This document shows positions 10,164 to 23,400 of a stretch of DNA of 64,000 nt, piece after piece. Every line of letters starts with the position of its first letter. Within the stretch, counting starts at the first letter, position 1. The DNA lies in contig OY282610.1 in NCBI GenBank assembly GCA_958298945.1, forward strand, positions 23,088,233 through 23,152,232. The letters are read 5' to 3'. Origin of the DNA: Atherix ibis. Its lineage: Eukaryota; Arthropoda; Insecta; Diptera; Athericidae. A program made the translations under genes and the position numbers. The notes under the pieces were generated by a model, which saw only the letters and a list, made by a program, of their open reading frames with translations, had not been told where the DNA came from and searched no databases.

Positions 10164-13100
10164 GCGTTGGAAAATCATCGTTACTGATAAGATTCTCAGA
10201 TGATACATTCTCGAATTGTTATATAACAACAATTGGTGTAGATTTTAAAATACGAACAGTTGTCGTTGATGGGCAACGTGTCAAACTGCAAATATGGGAC
10301 ACGGCTGGCCAGGAAAGATTTCGGACAATAACCAGCACCTATTATCGAGGAACGCACGGTGTCATTATCGTTTATGATGTAACGAATGGCGAATCATTTG
10401 CAAACGTACGCAGATGGTTACAGGAAATCGAGCATAACTGTGATGTTGTTAATAAAGTTTTAGGTAAAACACAACAAATTACATTTTTTTTAACTAATTA
10501 ATTTGATTTTTTTTCAATTAAGTCTTTTTTTTTTTTTTAATAAATCTTGTTTGTTTATAATCAAAATGTCTCCACAGTAATAGGGTTTTTGTAAAAATTT
10601 AATGGTTTCTAAAGTTTTGTAATTTTTAATCTGTAAAATATTTTTTTTTAAAGGCGGACAAATTTCGATCAGGAAAGCTAAGATTTCGATTTAATCGATT
10701 CGATAGAGAACAATAGGAAAAAAATATAAGTATTTTGATGGGAATCAAAAAAATTTTTTATTAACAGAACGCCCATTAAGCGGAAAAGTAGACATCCTCG
10801 ATAGAAGTGCAAAAATCATTACCCCAATAGTCTGCAATTAATATGATGGACATAATCCATTTTGAAAGAATGGCTCTTTGGTCCCTATTTTAAAGAAGAT
10901 CAGAGTACAAGAACGATCTAGCGTTTCACACAAATTTTTTTCTAATTAACACTCCGATTGGTCTGCATCCAAAATTCACGATGAATTCAAATTTTTATTA
11001 TATTTTTTTTTCTTCTATCTAACAGTGACCATGAAATCAAACAATTTTGTAAATAGTATCTCAGATTGACCGTCGGTTTTAAATATAAGAAATTATTTTG
11101 GTTAAATGACCACTCGTACTATTGCCGGCAGGTCCTTTTTACAAAATTCTCAATGATATGTTTGGAAATAATTCTATTATTTTGACCAATAACGTGACAG
11201 CTGAACGTTTTCTGTTCATCAGTTGTATTCAGATTGTTGGCATAGACAGTGGATGTAAAATATCCTCATAAAAAGAGATTCTAGGACTTTAAATTTTGTA
11301 GTCCGGCCGCACAATTTGCCTTCCTGACTTAAATTTATAATAAATTCTCTGGGAAGCTCATCCGGCAGTTATATATAATTTAACGTGACTTATTTGTCTT
11401 TCAACTTAAAACCACGAGTTGCCTACGATCATAGGAATTGAGTTACGCTCAATCAACACACCACCATTACTAGCAGTTTACAGTCAATAACCAGTTACAA
11501 GCTGATAACTCCAACTGCTAGTGGCGAGGCCTATCTAAACATCTATTGTCATAAGCAGTGACAGTGCCCGAGATAATTATCAGTATCTCCCACCAGCGAT
11601 CTGTAGACGGTATCCGCGATATGGGTATCAACCACAGCCACTGCGTTGCTGCCTTAGCGCCTCCACAATGTCGGGCACAGTGTGTTGCAACACCATTGGC
11701 CACCACGACTCCCGTAGTACCAATTTTTGTTTTAAGAGTACTTCGGTTTGTACTCCGCTCATTGAGCTACGGTCAGGAATCTTGTAAATCCCTAGGCACC
11801 GCTAAGTTAGCTTAGATACGCGGATTCCCCAAGATCCGAAAGTACAACCGGAATCGACCGTGGTCTTTCACCCGGTTGTAGCGACCTTGGGTGCCATTTA
11901 CACCTCCCAAAAAGTGCCACCGCAAATCGATTAAAGTATTTATATCGTTCTCGCATACCTAAGACCACTTACATCCCCACTCTCATCATTCACCACGATT
12001 GCACATGTACCTAAGACACGCAAATCCCCGTTTAAGGCGACACTTAATGAGAAGGTGCTTGGCACTCTCCTCCGCCGGCCCACAAGGGCATCTAGTCTCC
12101 ACAGTCAGTCCACGCCCGTACAGCATCCCATTCATACTGCCATGTCCCATGAGTAAATACCCAAGGGACAGACCAAATTCAAATCTAGGTGCAGATACAA
12201 AGCACACATCCGAAATGAACAAGTGCGTCCATCTGCCATTCACACTTTCATCCCATCGACGTTGCCAAATTTCACACACTTTATTTAGGGCCAGTACACG
12301 CCGCTAGCGTGGACTAAGATCCTGAACCTGTTCATTCATAACCGAACAACCAGCAAGCGGGATGCCCCACCGTAGACGGTAGTGAATGCTTCCACGCAGC
12401 ACCTCCAGGTGCCATGGAATTTCTCCCATGAAAACCTGCATCGCATCGATTGACACGTTTCTAGATACATTCAAACATGCATACAAAGCCAGACGCTGAT
12501 CTGAATTTATGCCCACCATTGCATACTGGTGGCGCATAATGTCAACCCATACACACGACGCATACTTTGCACACAGAACAAACACACCCTTGTACAGGAC
12601 TTTCACCGCTCTGGATCGAAGTCCCCATTCTTTTCGAAATACTCGCACCAGCATGCCAACCAAACCGGCCACGCGCTCCCTTAAATGTTTCAAGTGAGGC
12701 CGAAAGTTCAGCCTCTCTCCAACCTTTACTTCAAGGTATAATACTTCCCGCGTGTATCGGGCCCCGACCGCTTTTAAACAAATATTGGGCCGTCTACTGG
12801 GCGCCAAAAAAACTCCTCAACAACATACACACAGCTTTCCTTTCGGAAACATTCACTTCCATTCAGACACCATCTGCATATAGCGGCTTTCCGCTATCTC
12901 TACTGAGATAGCGGAAAGTTATTCTAAAAACAAAACATCCGAATAGTTAGATCTTCAAGACCCTAATTTTTATGTTGACAAAATGTATTTTTAAATTCTT
13001 CAAACGAAATTTTTTCTAAACAAATATAACTAATAAGATTTTTCAATTTTTTTTCTCTATAATTTATTTTTGTATTGTTATTTTAAATAATTTTGTTATA

Positions 13101-13386
13101 TTTGATCTAATTTGATATTGATTGTATTCTATTTTTAGTTGGCAATAAAGATGATGATCCAGTAAATAAAGTTGTTATAACTGAAGATGCACTACGGTTT
13201 GCCCGACAAATGGATATAGAATTATTTGAAACATCAGCCAAAGAAAACATAAATGTTGAACAAATGTTTCTTGCAATAACACAACAAGTTTTAAAACATA
13301 AATTGAAACAGAATGCCGAGCAAACACATGAAACAATATATCTGCGAACACCGAAAGGGAAAAAAATGAAAAATCGTTGTTGCTAG
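10164..13386 (+). CDS. Rab35: Rab35 small GTPase (5' coding exon missing)
   Basis: Rab-family GTPase that controls recycling of endosomal cargo to the plasma membrane and local actin assembly. Two coding exons are visible: 10,164-10,463 (acceptor TTTTGTAG, donor GTAAAA) and 13,139-13,386 (acceptor ATTTTTAG). They join inside a Val codon, giving [11 protein letters not shown]. Visible motifs are the second half of the P-loop (GVGKSS), switch [15 protein letters not shown], the guanine-binding NKDD, ETSAK, and a C-terminal CC for double geranylgeranylation. Switch I with the effector region [20 protein letters not shown] fits Rab35 better than Rab1 or Rab8. About 182 residues are present. The first ~20 codons, ending GDS, should lie in an upstream exon that I could not find in the first 10 kb. 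The intron of 2.7 kb holds an R1-like retroelement. An AATAAA lies just after the stop. Confidence 0.93.
11430..11985 (-). mobile_element. probable 3' UTR of the R1-like element
   Basis: This continues the GC-richer character of the adjacent reverse transcriptase remnant, with no reading frame of its own that matches a known family. The change back to AT-rich intron sequence occurs at about 11,430. Assignment is by composition and adjacency only. Confidence 0.45.
11986..12870 (-). pseudogene. R1-like non-LTR retrotransposon, ORF2 C-terminal part, decayed
   Basis: The minus strand from about 12,870 down to 11,986 encodes the end of a non-LTR reverse transcriptase polyprotein. It covers the thumb-region block [20 protein letters not shown], then [20 protein letters not shown] and [20 protein letters not shown], followed by [10 protein letters not shown] and [13 protein letters not shown]. 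The C-terminal zinc-knuckle-like CPCG-(x)n-H-(x)n-C comes last. One in-frame TAG at 12,304-12,306 separates two otherwise collinear frames, and another stop lies near 12,800. The reverse transcriptase catalytic FADD region is not present. The block order resembles R1-clade elements, but clade placement needs a tree. The less AT-rich sequence down to about 11,440 is probably its 3' untranslated region. Confidence 0.82.
12887..12918. repeat. 14-bp perfect inverted repeat (hairpin)
   Basis: Arms CTTTCCGCTATCTC (12,887-12,900) and GAGATAGCGGAAAG (12,905-12,918) with a TACT loop. It sits exactly where recognisable R1-like sequence stops. Confidence 0.9.
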
Positions 13387-15362
13387 TTGTAAAAATAAAT
13401 AATTTAAAAAAAAACAAATTTTTATGTATTATTTAATGAAAAAATTATTCATATAATAAAAAATTATAATAATAATTGAATGAATGAATAAAGAAATTAA
13501 TTTAGTAAAAAGTAATAAAAATTTAAATGAAATTAAATCAGAAATACAATAAAACAAAACTTTTATATGCATACAAATTATATAATGACTATAAATATAA
13601 TAATAATTATCATTATGTACTATTACCATTAATTTAAAATGAACAAAAATTAAAAAAAACACAACCCCCAAATGGTATAAAAAGAAAATGATTAATTAAT
13701 TTTAAAAATTCAAAAGCATCCTTAATTTAAGATCATCATTAAATCAGCAAGAAATAGAGCAGAAAAATAAATAAAATTTAAATGAAAATGTCAAATAGAG
13801 CAGAAAAATAAATAAAAAAATTTTTTTATTTATATACACATAAATATTTATATAGAAATATATATTATTATAATTATTATTGTTTAGATATTTGTATTCA
13901 TATGGAAAACAGTATATTATGTATTAATAAAATACCAGGAAAAAAAATCTAAATTAATAATTAAATTAGAGCAAATGAAGAAAAATGAATGGAAAAATTG
14001 AAAGCAAAATACAATATAAAAAATAGCCGAACAAATTAATATTATTCGAAATATTCCTTTCGAAGAATAAGTTCGAAAACAATTAGCAATAAAATCAATA
14101 AAATTCAATTAGGCATGGTCTATTAAATTGTGTATAAATATTTAATCATTTTTATATATATAAAAAATAAAAAATAAAAATAAAATAATAATAATAATAA
14201 AGCCAATATCAATAAACGAAAATAATAAATATATAAATAATTTATATCTTCTTATTTTATTTTATTTTTTTATTTATCTTTCGATACAAAATCAATATGC
14301 ATTAAACGATAAAAACTAAAATGATGCTAGAGAAATTATTTTGAAAATTATTGACTAGATAACCGAAGCGAAGAGAATAAAAGAAAAGTAAATAAATTAT
14401 TGAATTTTAAGTGAAACGAAATACAATCGAATTTATATATTTCTGGCTATCTTTTGTTATTTTTTCATTCCTTTTGCATTTCTTTTTCTTTCTCTTTTTT
14501 TTACAACTAATAATACAATATTATTATTATTATTATTATTTAAAAAAAAAAGAAACATAACATAAAATACAGAATTTTTATAGACAAAAATTACAAAAGA
14601 AAACAAAAATCCAAAAATACTACGAAGAAAATAATTAATGAATGTAATTAAAATCAATAAATAAATGTACTATATTATTAATGTACTATATAAAATATAA
14701 GAGATTATAGATATAAAATTTAATAATAATAATAATAATGAAAAAAATACTAATAATTTTTATGATAATAATAATAATAATAATAATTATAATGATGATA
14801 TTAGTAATAGTAAAACTCATCATCGCCTATGAATAGAAATTAATTTATTTTATAAAAGCAAAAAAAAAAATTTAAATGAAATGAAAAATATTAAAAAAAG
14901 GAAACATTTAAAATAAAGTGAAAACGAACAAATTAATTAAAAGGTAATGATTTTACTGTATAATTATACACTTTTTGATATTAGGCTATAAAATAAAAAT
15001 AAAAAATTATATTATAGAATATTCTGGTGAGAACTTTTCTTCTTTTATATGATATAATGCAGTTACATATTAAATATCAAGTTCATTCGTTATCCCCTTA
15101 ATATTTTGTCTTATTATCTACGATTTAAAATTGCCTAATTTAATTCAGTTTCTTTATATATATTTATGAAATACAAATGACAAAGGTGATTTTGTTTATT
15201 AAATAATTTTTATAATAACATTAAATAAATTTTCGAAAACTTTTAATTGAGATATTCCTGTTTTTTTTTTATCCAGAAGTGTATGATCTCTGTATAAAAA
15301 AAACTATATATAATTCGAATGTACAAACAGGATTTAAAATATAGTTATGTACGTTTTATAAA

Positions 15363-15448
15363 TAATAATAATTTATAAAATAACGCTGATGAATTATATT
15401 TTATATAAAAATATAATTTATCAGCGTTAATATTACAAATTATTATTA
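15363..15448. repeat. long AT-rich inverted repeat (hairpin, MITE-like)
   Basis: The arms at 15,381-15,402 and 15,408-15,429 (outer end TAACGCTGAT) are complementary over 22 bp with one mismatch, around a 5-nt loop. A second complementary pair (TAATAATAATTT with AAATTATTATTA) lies just outside. The CAGCGTT ends are unusual for this AT-rich surrounding. A foldback element or a simple palindrome are both possible. Confidence 0.75.
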
Positions 15449-16325
15449 AAGTTTTCTCCATTATTCAGGAATATACAAATAGTATAAATTTTTCCTCTAA
15501 ACTGAAATTTTCAATAAATTTATTGTTTTTTTTTTTAATTTTTTGAAAACTTCGATGTGATACCCTTTGAGCATGTAGATCCTCTTAAATCACTTCATTC
15601 GAATATCCATTTAAATAAATTAATTTATAACATTCTACAAACAAAATGCTTTTCTATTTGTAAATAATACTATTTTAAATAAATAAAAGCGGAAAAATAT
15701 TAATTATTATATACAGTAGATATTTTATGTTATTGAAATGTATTAAGCATTATCCTATTTAGGGAAATACTATTACGGCATATCATCTTTGCGAATATAT
15801 ATGAATGAAATATAAAATGCGAACTCTATAATGCTAAAAAAATTATGATTTGTAAATTCATTTGTAGAAAATTCGAACAAACAGAAGAAGACACAACGCA
15901 ATTAAAAAACAACACTCGATATAGTAACTTTTTTTGTTGATAATCCTAAAGTAATTATGAATAAAATAAAATTTCGAGAGAGAAAAAACAACAAATGGAA
16001 AAAAATTTAAGTGAAAACAAAATAGAAAATTATGTAAACTTTAAAAAAAAAAAACAACAACAAAGATATTTGCATACGAATAGATAATATTAAGTAATTA
16101 TTATATAATAAATAAACAATAAATTGTGGAAATATAAAATTAACGAGAATATATTTTTAAAAAAGAATACAAATATAATTTCGGCCGTTTTGTTTTAGTT
16201 TATTTAAAAAATTATAATCCATTTTATTAATATTCATAATCTGTATTTCACTATTAAAACTTTATTTATTTTTATGTAATTTTACTTTCTAATTATAAGT
16301 AATATTTTGTAGCACTATAGAAAGT

Positions 16326-16327
<2 letters not shown>

Positions 16328-16370
<43 letters not shown>
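16328..16370. repeat. (ATT)n microsatellite
   Basis: About 14 ATT units without interruption. Confidence 0.95.
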
Positions 16371-17404
16371 GTACCATTATATTTATTATGACTATTATTA
16401 TTATAAAAAGATAACGAAAAAAACCAACTATATTTATATAAAATAAATATTTGTACGTCGAAGATATATAAAGAGAAAAAACTACAATTAAAGTGAAAAA
16501 AAAAAACAATTGGAAAAAGGCTAATTAATTAGAAGATTTTTATTTCTTGTTTTTTTTAAGCGATTTCTAATACCAACAATGTTAAGGCTATAAGTGAAAA
16601 TAGCAAAAAAGTATTTAACTAAAATATTAATAATTATTTTAATTGACAACATTCTTCACTATTCACATTTCTGCGACTTTCATTTATTTTTGCCACTATT
16701 CACATTTCTGCAACTTTCATTTATTTAATTCTCTTCGGGGCTTTTTTTTAAAAATAATTGATTCCATAATTTTAACTATGCCAAAACATATACTAATTAA
16801 AAAGTGCCTAAAAAGGCGGGCAGAACATCTTGGAAAATGTTACATGCCTTTGGAGAGTTTTATTATCTGAGTTGGAAATTTAAAAATCCTTCGCAGTATT
16901 ATTTGTCTTAAGTAGTTGAATTTTTTTTACTTGATTCTGATTTATTGCCTAGTCTATATTTTTATTCCGAGCTGAACAATATCTAAAAAGTGTTTTTAAA
17001 TTTATATTGAAGCTTGCTTACATAACAAATGTTATCTCTAATAACTGTACTTTCCAAAACGGCAAAATTTGATAAACGAGTAGAAAACAAAACGTGGGAT
17101 AAAGCATTACAAATCACCTGTTTAAATGCAAAATAAATGAAAAGAAAAACGACCACAAATAATAAAAAAAACTCTTTATTGAAATTTAAAAATGAAAACA
17201 AAAATTATATTTAATAATAATAGTAAAAAAAGATTTATTATTAATTTTATGGCAGAAAAAATAATTCGAACACATTTTTAAATAGTTAGTTTGGTAAAAA
17301 TCAACAGAATAAAAAAAAAATGTTACAAAGAAAAGTTAGGCGCTATTAAATTGCATGTAAAAGAAACCACTAAGGATTTATAAACAATTTCTCCGCACAG
17401 ATTT

Positions 17405-20400
17405 TTAATGGTATTTTGCAACCGGATACAATCTAGATCTTCGGCAGGTCACTAGAGCATCACCAGAATGTCCAGGTTGACATTTGCATACTGCTAGATG
17501 GCTCTTAGCCTCACAGAGAGCATTTTGGCCACATTTACTGATGCAAGGATCGACGCATTGATAATTTATACAAGCACGATTGTCTGCACATTCGGTGTCG
17601 CTTAGGCATTCACCCTAAAAATTAATTAAAAATGTTAAAGAAAAGGAAAGGAAATTTATTCAAAAAATTCGCCGCTTGGCCAATTTAATCTCGTATATTA
17701 ATGAAAAAATCAATAAAAAAGAAATTTTATTAAATTACCCGTATACACTGTTTCAGGGCTCTTCCGGTGTAACCGGGTGGGCAAGTACACACTGGTCTTT
17801 CGGTTCCCGTTTCATCATGTCCAGGCGTACAAATGGCGTTCACTCCGCATGGATTCGGATTGCATAGATCATCTAAAATTAAATGGTCGTGGATTAGATT
17901 ATTAGCTTGATTAAAAGTTTCAATTGATGATCATTATTCCATACATTTTGTAAAGGGACGGCAGCTGATGAACGGATCACCAGTCATGTCCTTAGGGCAG
18001 CTACAAACGGGCGTCACACCACGAAGATTACAATCGGCATTCACGCCACACGCTCCTTCGCATGTATTTTTGCAAATACCATTAAAACAAGCTGGCCTAT
18101 TCGATGGGCAATCAGAATCGCCGTAACATTCTGGCTTACATTCAGTATACGGACTGCCAATATAACCTTTTGGACATTCACAAAGTGCACGGTGTGCCGC
18201 TACACGTGTGCATTGAGCTCCTTTCCCACATTGTTGACATGCAGCTATACATTTGTAATTTTTGCACATTTCTTGAGCGCCACACTCACCATCATATTCA
18301 CATTCGTGACGGCATTCAAGTAAGGGATTTCCCTAAAAAAACAAATAAAATTAACAATAGTCTTCATTAACAAATATTTGTCTTTCTTCGAGTGAAGAAT
18401 AACAGGGCATAAAAAGACGCCATCTTGACTAGAGACTAATTAGAAGAAAAGAGAAAATTGGTTTTGTTTAATTTTTTGTTGTTTTTTCTTTTAATTTTTC
18501 AATTTTGGAATTTAGTAAATTCCTTTTTGAAATCATTTTCAATATTTTATATTTAAAAGAAGAGATGTGGAGGTGGAAGGAAACAATAAATTTATAAATA
18601 TCATGTATTGCCAATACCCTTAACCAGAAAATTTTATCCCATTACCCACAATCAGAAGAAAATATCCGATCTTAGTTTGGCTATTTCACTAGTGAAGTTT
18701 AAAATTGTTAGTCCGAAAATAGGCTATCAGAAAAATAGTCTAAGTTCGTTCGATAATCATAATTTTGGATTCATTTCAGAAAAATCTTATAATTTGCGTT
18801 TGAGGCTTTGTTATTTGTAGTCCGTCATTAAAGTTTGGTATTTATTTTTCAACATAGTCTCCTTCCAGATTGGTCCATTGTAAGCCTACCAAAAAATAGG
18901 ATCTCAGAAGGTGATTTTGTAAATAGTTACTGACCCGTTCACGTAAAAGCACAAGATGGTCATGCATTTTGAATTGCTTTTTAAGAATTTTAAGAGATTA
19001 TTACTGTAGCAGTTTTGGGAACAAGATTTTACTAAACAAGACATAGGTTCAAACAATGCTATGGTATTGAAGAATGGTCTCCTTTATCGCTGGTTAGCTT
19101 TGAAGCAGTTTGTTAAATATCTAACAACGATGAAGTCATTGGTAATCGGAACACAGAAGATTCTGCACCTTTCGTCTCCAGAGATAAAACGGAATGATGT
19201 TAATCCCCAAATCCTCTCTCTCTCGACTATCGAAGTTCAGCTCGCAACATTATTCGTCAGAAAAGTGCTCGTGGTCCTCACAGAAGTATCGAAATACTGA
19301 AAGTTTTTTTTTCTTCACGAAAATAAAATGATCAATATTAGAGTACGTTACAGAAATAAAAAATCAACCTCGATTAATACAAACATAACAATTCTTATGG
19401 AAAGATGGTACACCGAAGGAGTTTTACGCATTTGTGAAAATTCCATTATATCTGATACAAATAATTCTAACACTGGTCACGCTACCGAAATGTGGAAATC
19501 AATTGCATAACCTTTATAGCGAACCAGTTTTTAGAATAATTGCAGGCTTACCCGATGTGATATTGCATATTTTGAAAAAAAATTATCTTATCCGATATGA
19601 TAATGCAGTTTTCGGAACATTTCTCAAATTCATCCGTTATGATAATGCAAAATTTCCAATATTTTTACGACTATCCGATGTGATAATGCATATTTTGAAA
19701 AAATTTGTCTTATCCGATATGATAATGCAGTTTTCGGAACATTTATCAAATTCATCCTTTATGATAATGCAAAATTTCCAATATTTTTACGACTATCCGA
19801 TGTGATAATGCATATTTTTTCAAAATTTGTCTTATCCTATATGATAATGCAGTTTTCGGAACATTTCTCAAATTCATCCTTTATGATAATGCAAAATTTC
19901 CAATATTTTTACGACTATCCGATGTGATAATGCATATTTTGAAAAAATTTGTCTTATCCAATATGATAATGCAGTTCTCGGAATATTTATCAAATTCATC
20001 CTTTATGATAATGCAAAATTTCCAATATTTTTACGACTATCCGATGTGATAATGCATATTTTGAAAAAATTTGTCTTATCCGATATGATAATGCAGTTTT
20101 CGGAACATTTATCAAATTCATCCTTTATGATAATGCAAAATTTCCAATATTTTTACGACTATCCGATGTGATAATGCATATTTTTTCAAAATTTGTCTTA
20201 TCCTATATGATAATGCAGTTTTCGGAACATTTCTCAAATTCATCCTTTATGATAATGCAAAATTTCCAATATTTTTACGACTATCCGATGTGATAATGCA
20301 TATTTTGAAAAAATTTGTCTTATCCAATATGATAATGCAGTTCTCGGAACATTTTTCAACTTCATCCGATATGATTATGCATAATATGATAATTTGTGAA

Positions 20401-23400
20401 AAAATTTGTTTTATCCGGTACGATAATGCAGTTTTGGGGAAATTTCTCTGCTTCATCCGATATGATAAAATTCTCAACCGCGTGATAATGCAGATTTAGG
20501 TCTATCCGATGCGATAATGTATATTTTTAAAAAATCACAGGATGATAGTACAGTTTTAGGACTATTTCTATGCCTCATCCGATATGATAAAGCAGTTTTT
20601 TGAAAATTGCGAACACGGTGGTGCAGTTCTTGGGAAATTTTACTTCATCCGATATGATAATGCAGAACTTCCAATATTTTTAGACCTATCCGATGTAATA
20701 ATGCAATTTTTTAAAAAATTCTCACCTTCATCCGATATGATAATGCAGACTTTGGAACAATATCAGGTTTATCCGAGATGTATGCATAATTGAAGATAAA
20801 ACTATACAAACAAAAGAGTTGTAAATAATGGTTAATTCAAATTTATCGAAATTATATAAGCCTACGAACTGCTTTACCATCAACGAACCATTTTTTCTAT
20901 ATCGCGGAATAAGTTTCTGATGGATCTGTAATTCTGAAAACCCACATTGAATGTTTTAATTGAATAAAATACCAATTTTCTTATTTCACAAAACCATTTC
21001 CTAAAAAATTACATTATTTAATATAATTTACTTCCATTTTAGCGTGAACAGGAAGGTATAGTTGACTTTGAATTCAATTTTAAGATAAAATACCAGAAAC
21101 AATGATAATATTATTATGAATATTGTAGTTTACTAAATAAATGTTATACACTCGTACAACGAGGATCTGATGGGATTTTTTTTCTTCTATTGTCTAATAA
21201 ATACTGATAATATGGCGGACAACAAGATTCTCCCAAGTATCCAGAGTTGAGAAATTCCAAGTAAATTTAAAAATAATTCCAAATTAACTATTTATACAGT
21301 AATTATTAATTATATATAATAAATAAATCAAATTCACTCACAATATAGCCTGGTAAACAAGAGCATGTTGGAACTCCATTGAGAATTTCGCATTTACTAT
21401 TCCGTGCGCATGGGTTGGGAAGGCAGTGTTCCTCTGAAAATGGAATTGTTAAATAATAAGCCTTACACCAACGCCAATTATGTTGGCCATTTAAAGGTTA
21501 ATAATAAAACAGATCAATTAAATGTACACATAAATGTTTCGAATGAAAATTCTCCAAACATGTACTTGAACATATGTTAATGTTGTCCTCCCGTTCGTAT
21601 TTCGATAATGACCATGGGTATGGCCAGCGCTATGCTAAGTAACCAGTCAAGGTCTTACCACTAAGTTGTCTACTTTAAGGCCAATCAAGAAATTCTGATT
21701 CGATTCGACCACCTACGCGCTAAGATGTTATGAATAATCTTGCGATCAAGATCAAGGCTGTTCACATAGTCCGACATTCAACTTGAAGATTTCCCATAAA
21801 ATTGTTCAGGTTTTTCCCTTTTTTGGCGAATTCCAAATTAAACTTTTTTATTATTCAAACATTTCTAGTATTCATAATTTCCATATACGTTTTTAATCTT
21901 TTTTTTTTTTTTACTTCTGGTTTTGAATTTTCAATAGATAGATTCGAATTGATTAACTAAGTGTTATGTGAACATAAGCACAATGTATGCGAAAATAATA
22001 AATTATCTCACCTGGATCCATAAGACGGCAATTATGGAATGCATCACCATCGTAGCCTCGCGGGCAGCTACACACAGCAACGTGGTTTCTTGGCTAAATT
22101 AATATGGACAGGAAAATATTTAAAGAGATTAATTTTAATTTGTCTATTTGAGTTGAGTGCTGGTGAGAAAATATTAAAAGTTAGATTTATGATTAAATTA
22201 ATTTATTATCAGAAAGCAATTTTTTTTTTTTCGTTGATGATGCCTTCTTCGGTTTGTTCGTACCTCGCAATTAGCGTTTGGCGCACAGGCGCCAACGCAC
22301 GGATTTACACAGCGTCCATTCTTACAGGCCATATCACCCCGGCATTCGGTGTGGTCTAAGCACTCAGCCCGATGGCAATATGTAACCGCATTTCCAGTGT
22401 GTCCGGGTGGACATGAGCATACCGGACGACCGCCTACATCTTGGCATATAGCATTGGTTCCACATGCATTATCGTGGCATGCATTCGCTGTTAACAACAT
22501 AGATTTACAATATTATAAGTTTTATTATTTTTACTTGTTCGATTAGTTTTGATTTTATACAAAAAAAAAAAAAAAAACCTAAAAATCCCATAAAAAATAT
22601 GAAATCGAAAAATAACAAGAAAATGAATATTAATTTTAATAGGAATAAATAAAATTATTTTTTGTTAAGCGCAGAGACAGTGTGTATGTTAGGAGAATCG
22701 TTGTTAGGGTTTCTGCAATTGATTTCTGCAATTGGTACGCTCAATCTTTGAGAGTCTATTACATTGACATTTGAAATGTCAGCGCTGTCATTATTATACT
22801 TTTGTATTTTGGTCGAGCGGAACTGATTTCGAAATGGGACTGGCGCGACCGTAACTGTCAATGGCGCGACGTATCGACCCATGAGAAGAGCTTTTTTTGG
22901 CCTTAATTGGATGATACGAACAGAACCAGTGAGATTTATCACACAGCAGTTGAAACAAGGGATTTATTATTGTAGACGAAGTTTCCACATCGCATTATTT
23001 CGAGACATGCTACTGTCAGCTGGCTGCCAAAATCGTCCGTTTTAACGCCTTTATACATTTTTCTATGCACGTGGTGGCGAACCAAGCGCACGTGGTGACG
23101 AACGTAGCGCACGCGTTCCAGAGATGACAGATTCATCAATTTATCTGGCAACACTGTTATTGACATTTATAATAATTTGAATTTATTTAATATCTAGACG
23201 TTGTGTCGGCAGATACTCTCAATTTTTAGATTTTCGCATGGTTAAATCCTGAAGATATAAAAATACATTTAATTGAACTGCAAACAAGTTCGATCTGGAA
23301 ACAAAAATTTACCAATTTCAGAAATGAATTGGAAATAATTAAAAATTATCGATTATCGAATATAATTAAAAAGAATATAGAAGAATAAAAAAAAAAGAAC

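Larger units (their letters stand above)
13387..17404. other. Rab35 3' UTR and AT-rich intergenic DNA
   Basis: No gene seen. The Rab35 3' UTR begins here; AATAAA signals occur from about 13,395 on. ATT/AAT microsatellites lie at about 14,520-14,540, 14,720-14,740, 14,766-14,790 and 16,328-16,370. The long inverted repeat at 15,381-15,429 is listed separately. Confidence 0.5.

Noticed and set aside
11558..12911. Plus-strand ORFs of 62-114 codons in the Rab35 intron
   Set aside because: Antisense to the R1-like reverse transcriptase remnant, whose conserved blocks read on the minus strand.
19061..19300. 79-codon plus-strand ORF in EGF-like gene intron 4
   Set aside because: Only a short HTH-like trace in another frame (SARNIIRQKSARGPHRS) hints at a transposase; too weak to annotate as a gene.
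19551..20785. CRISPR-like array
   Set aside because: The repeats have no unique spacers; all segments belong to a nested tandem satellite in a eukaryotic intron.
22691..23157. Possible solo LTR on the minus strand (TGTTGCCAG start, TATAAAG and AATAAA inside)
   Set aside because: The plus strand of the same stretch reads as a frameshifted Tc1-like transposase (TVTVNG, YHTAVETRDLL, LTPLY), which explains the composition better; no matching LTR or target duplication was found.
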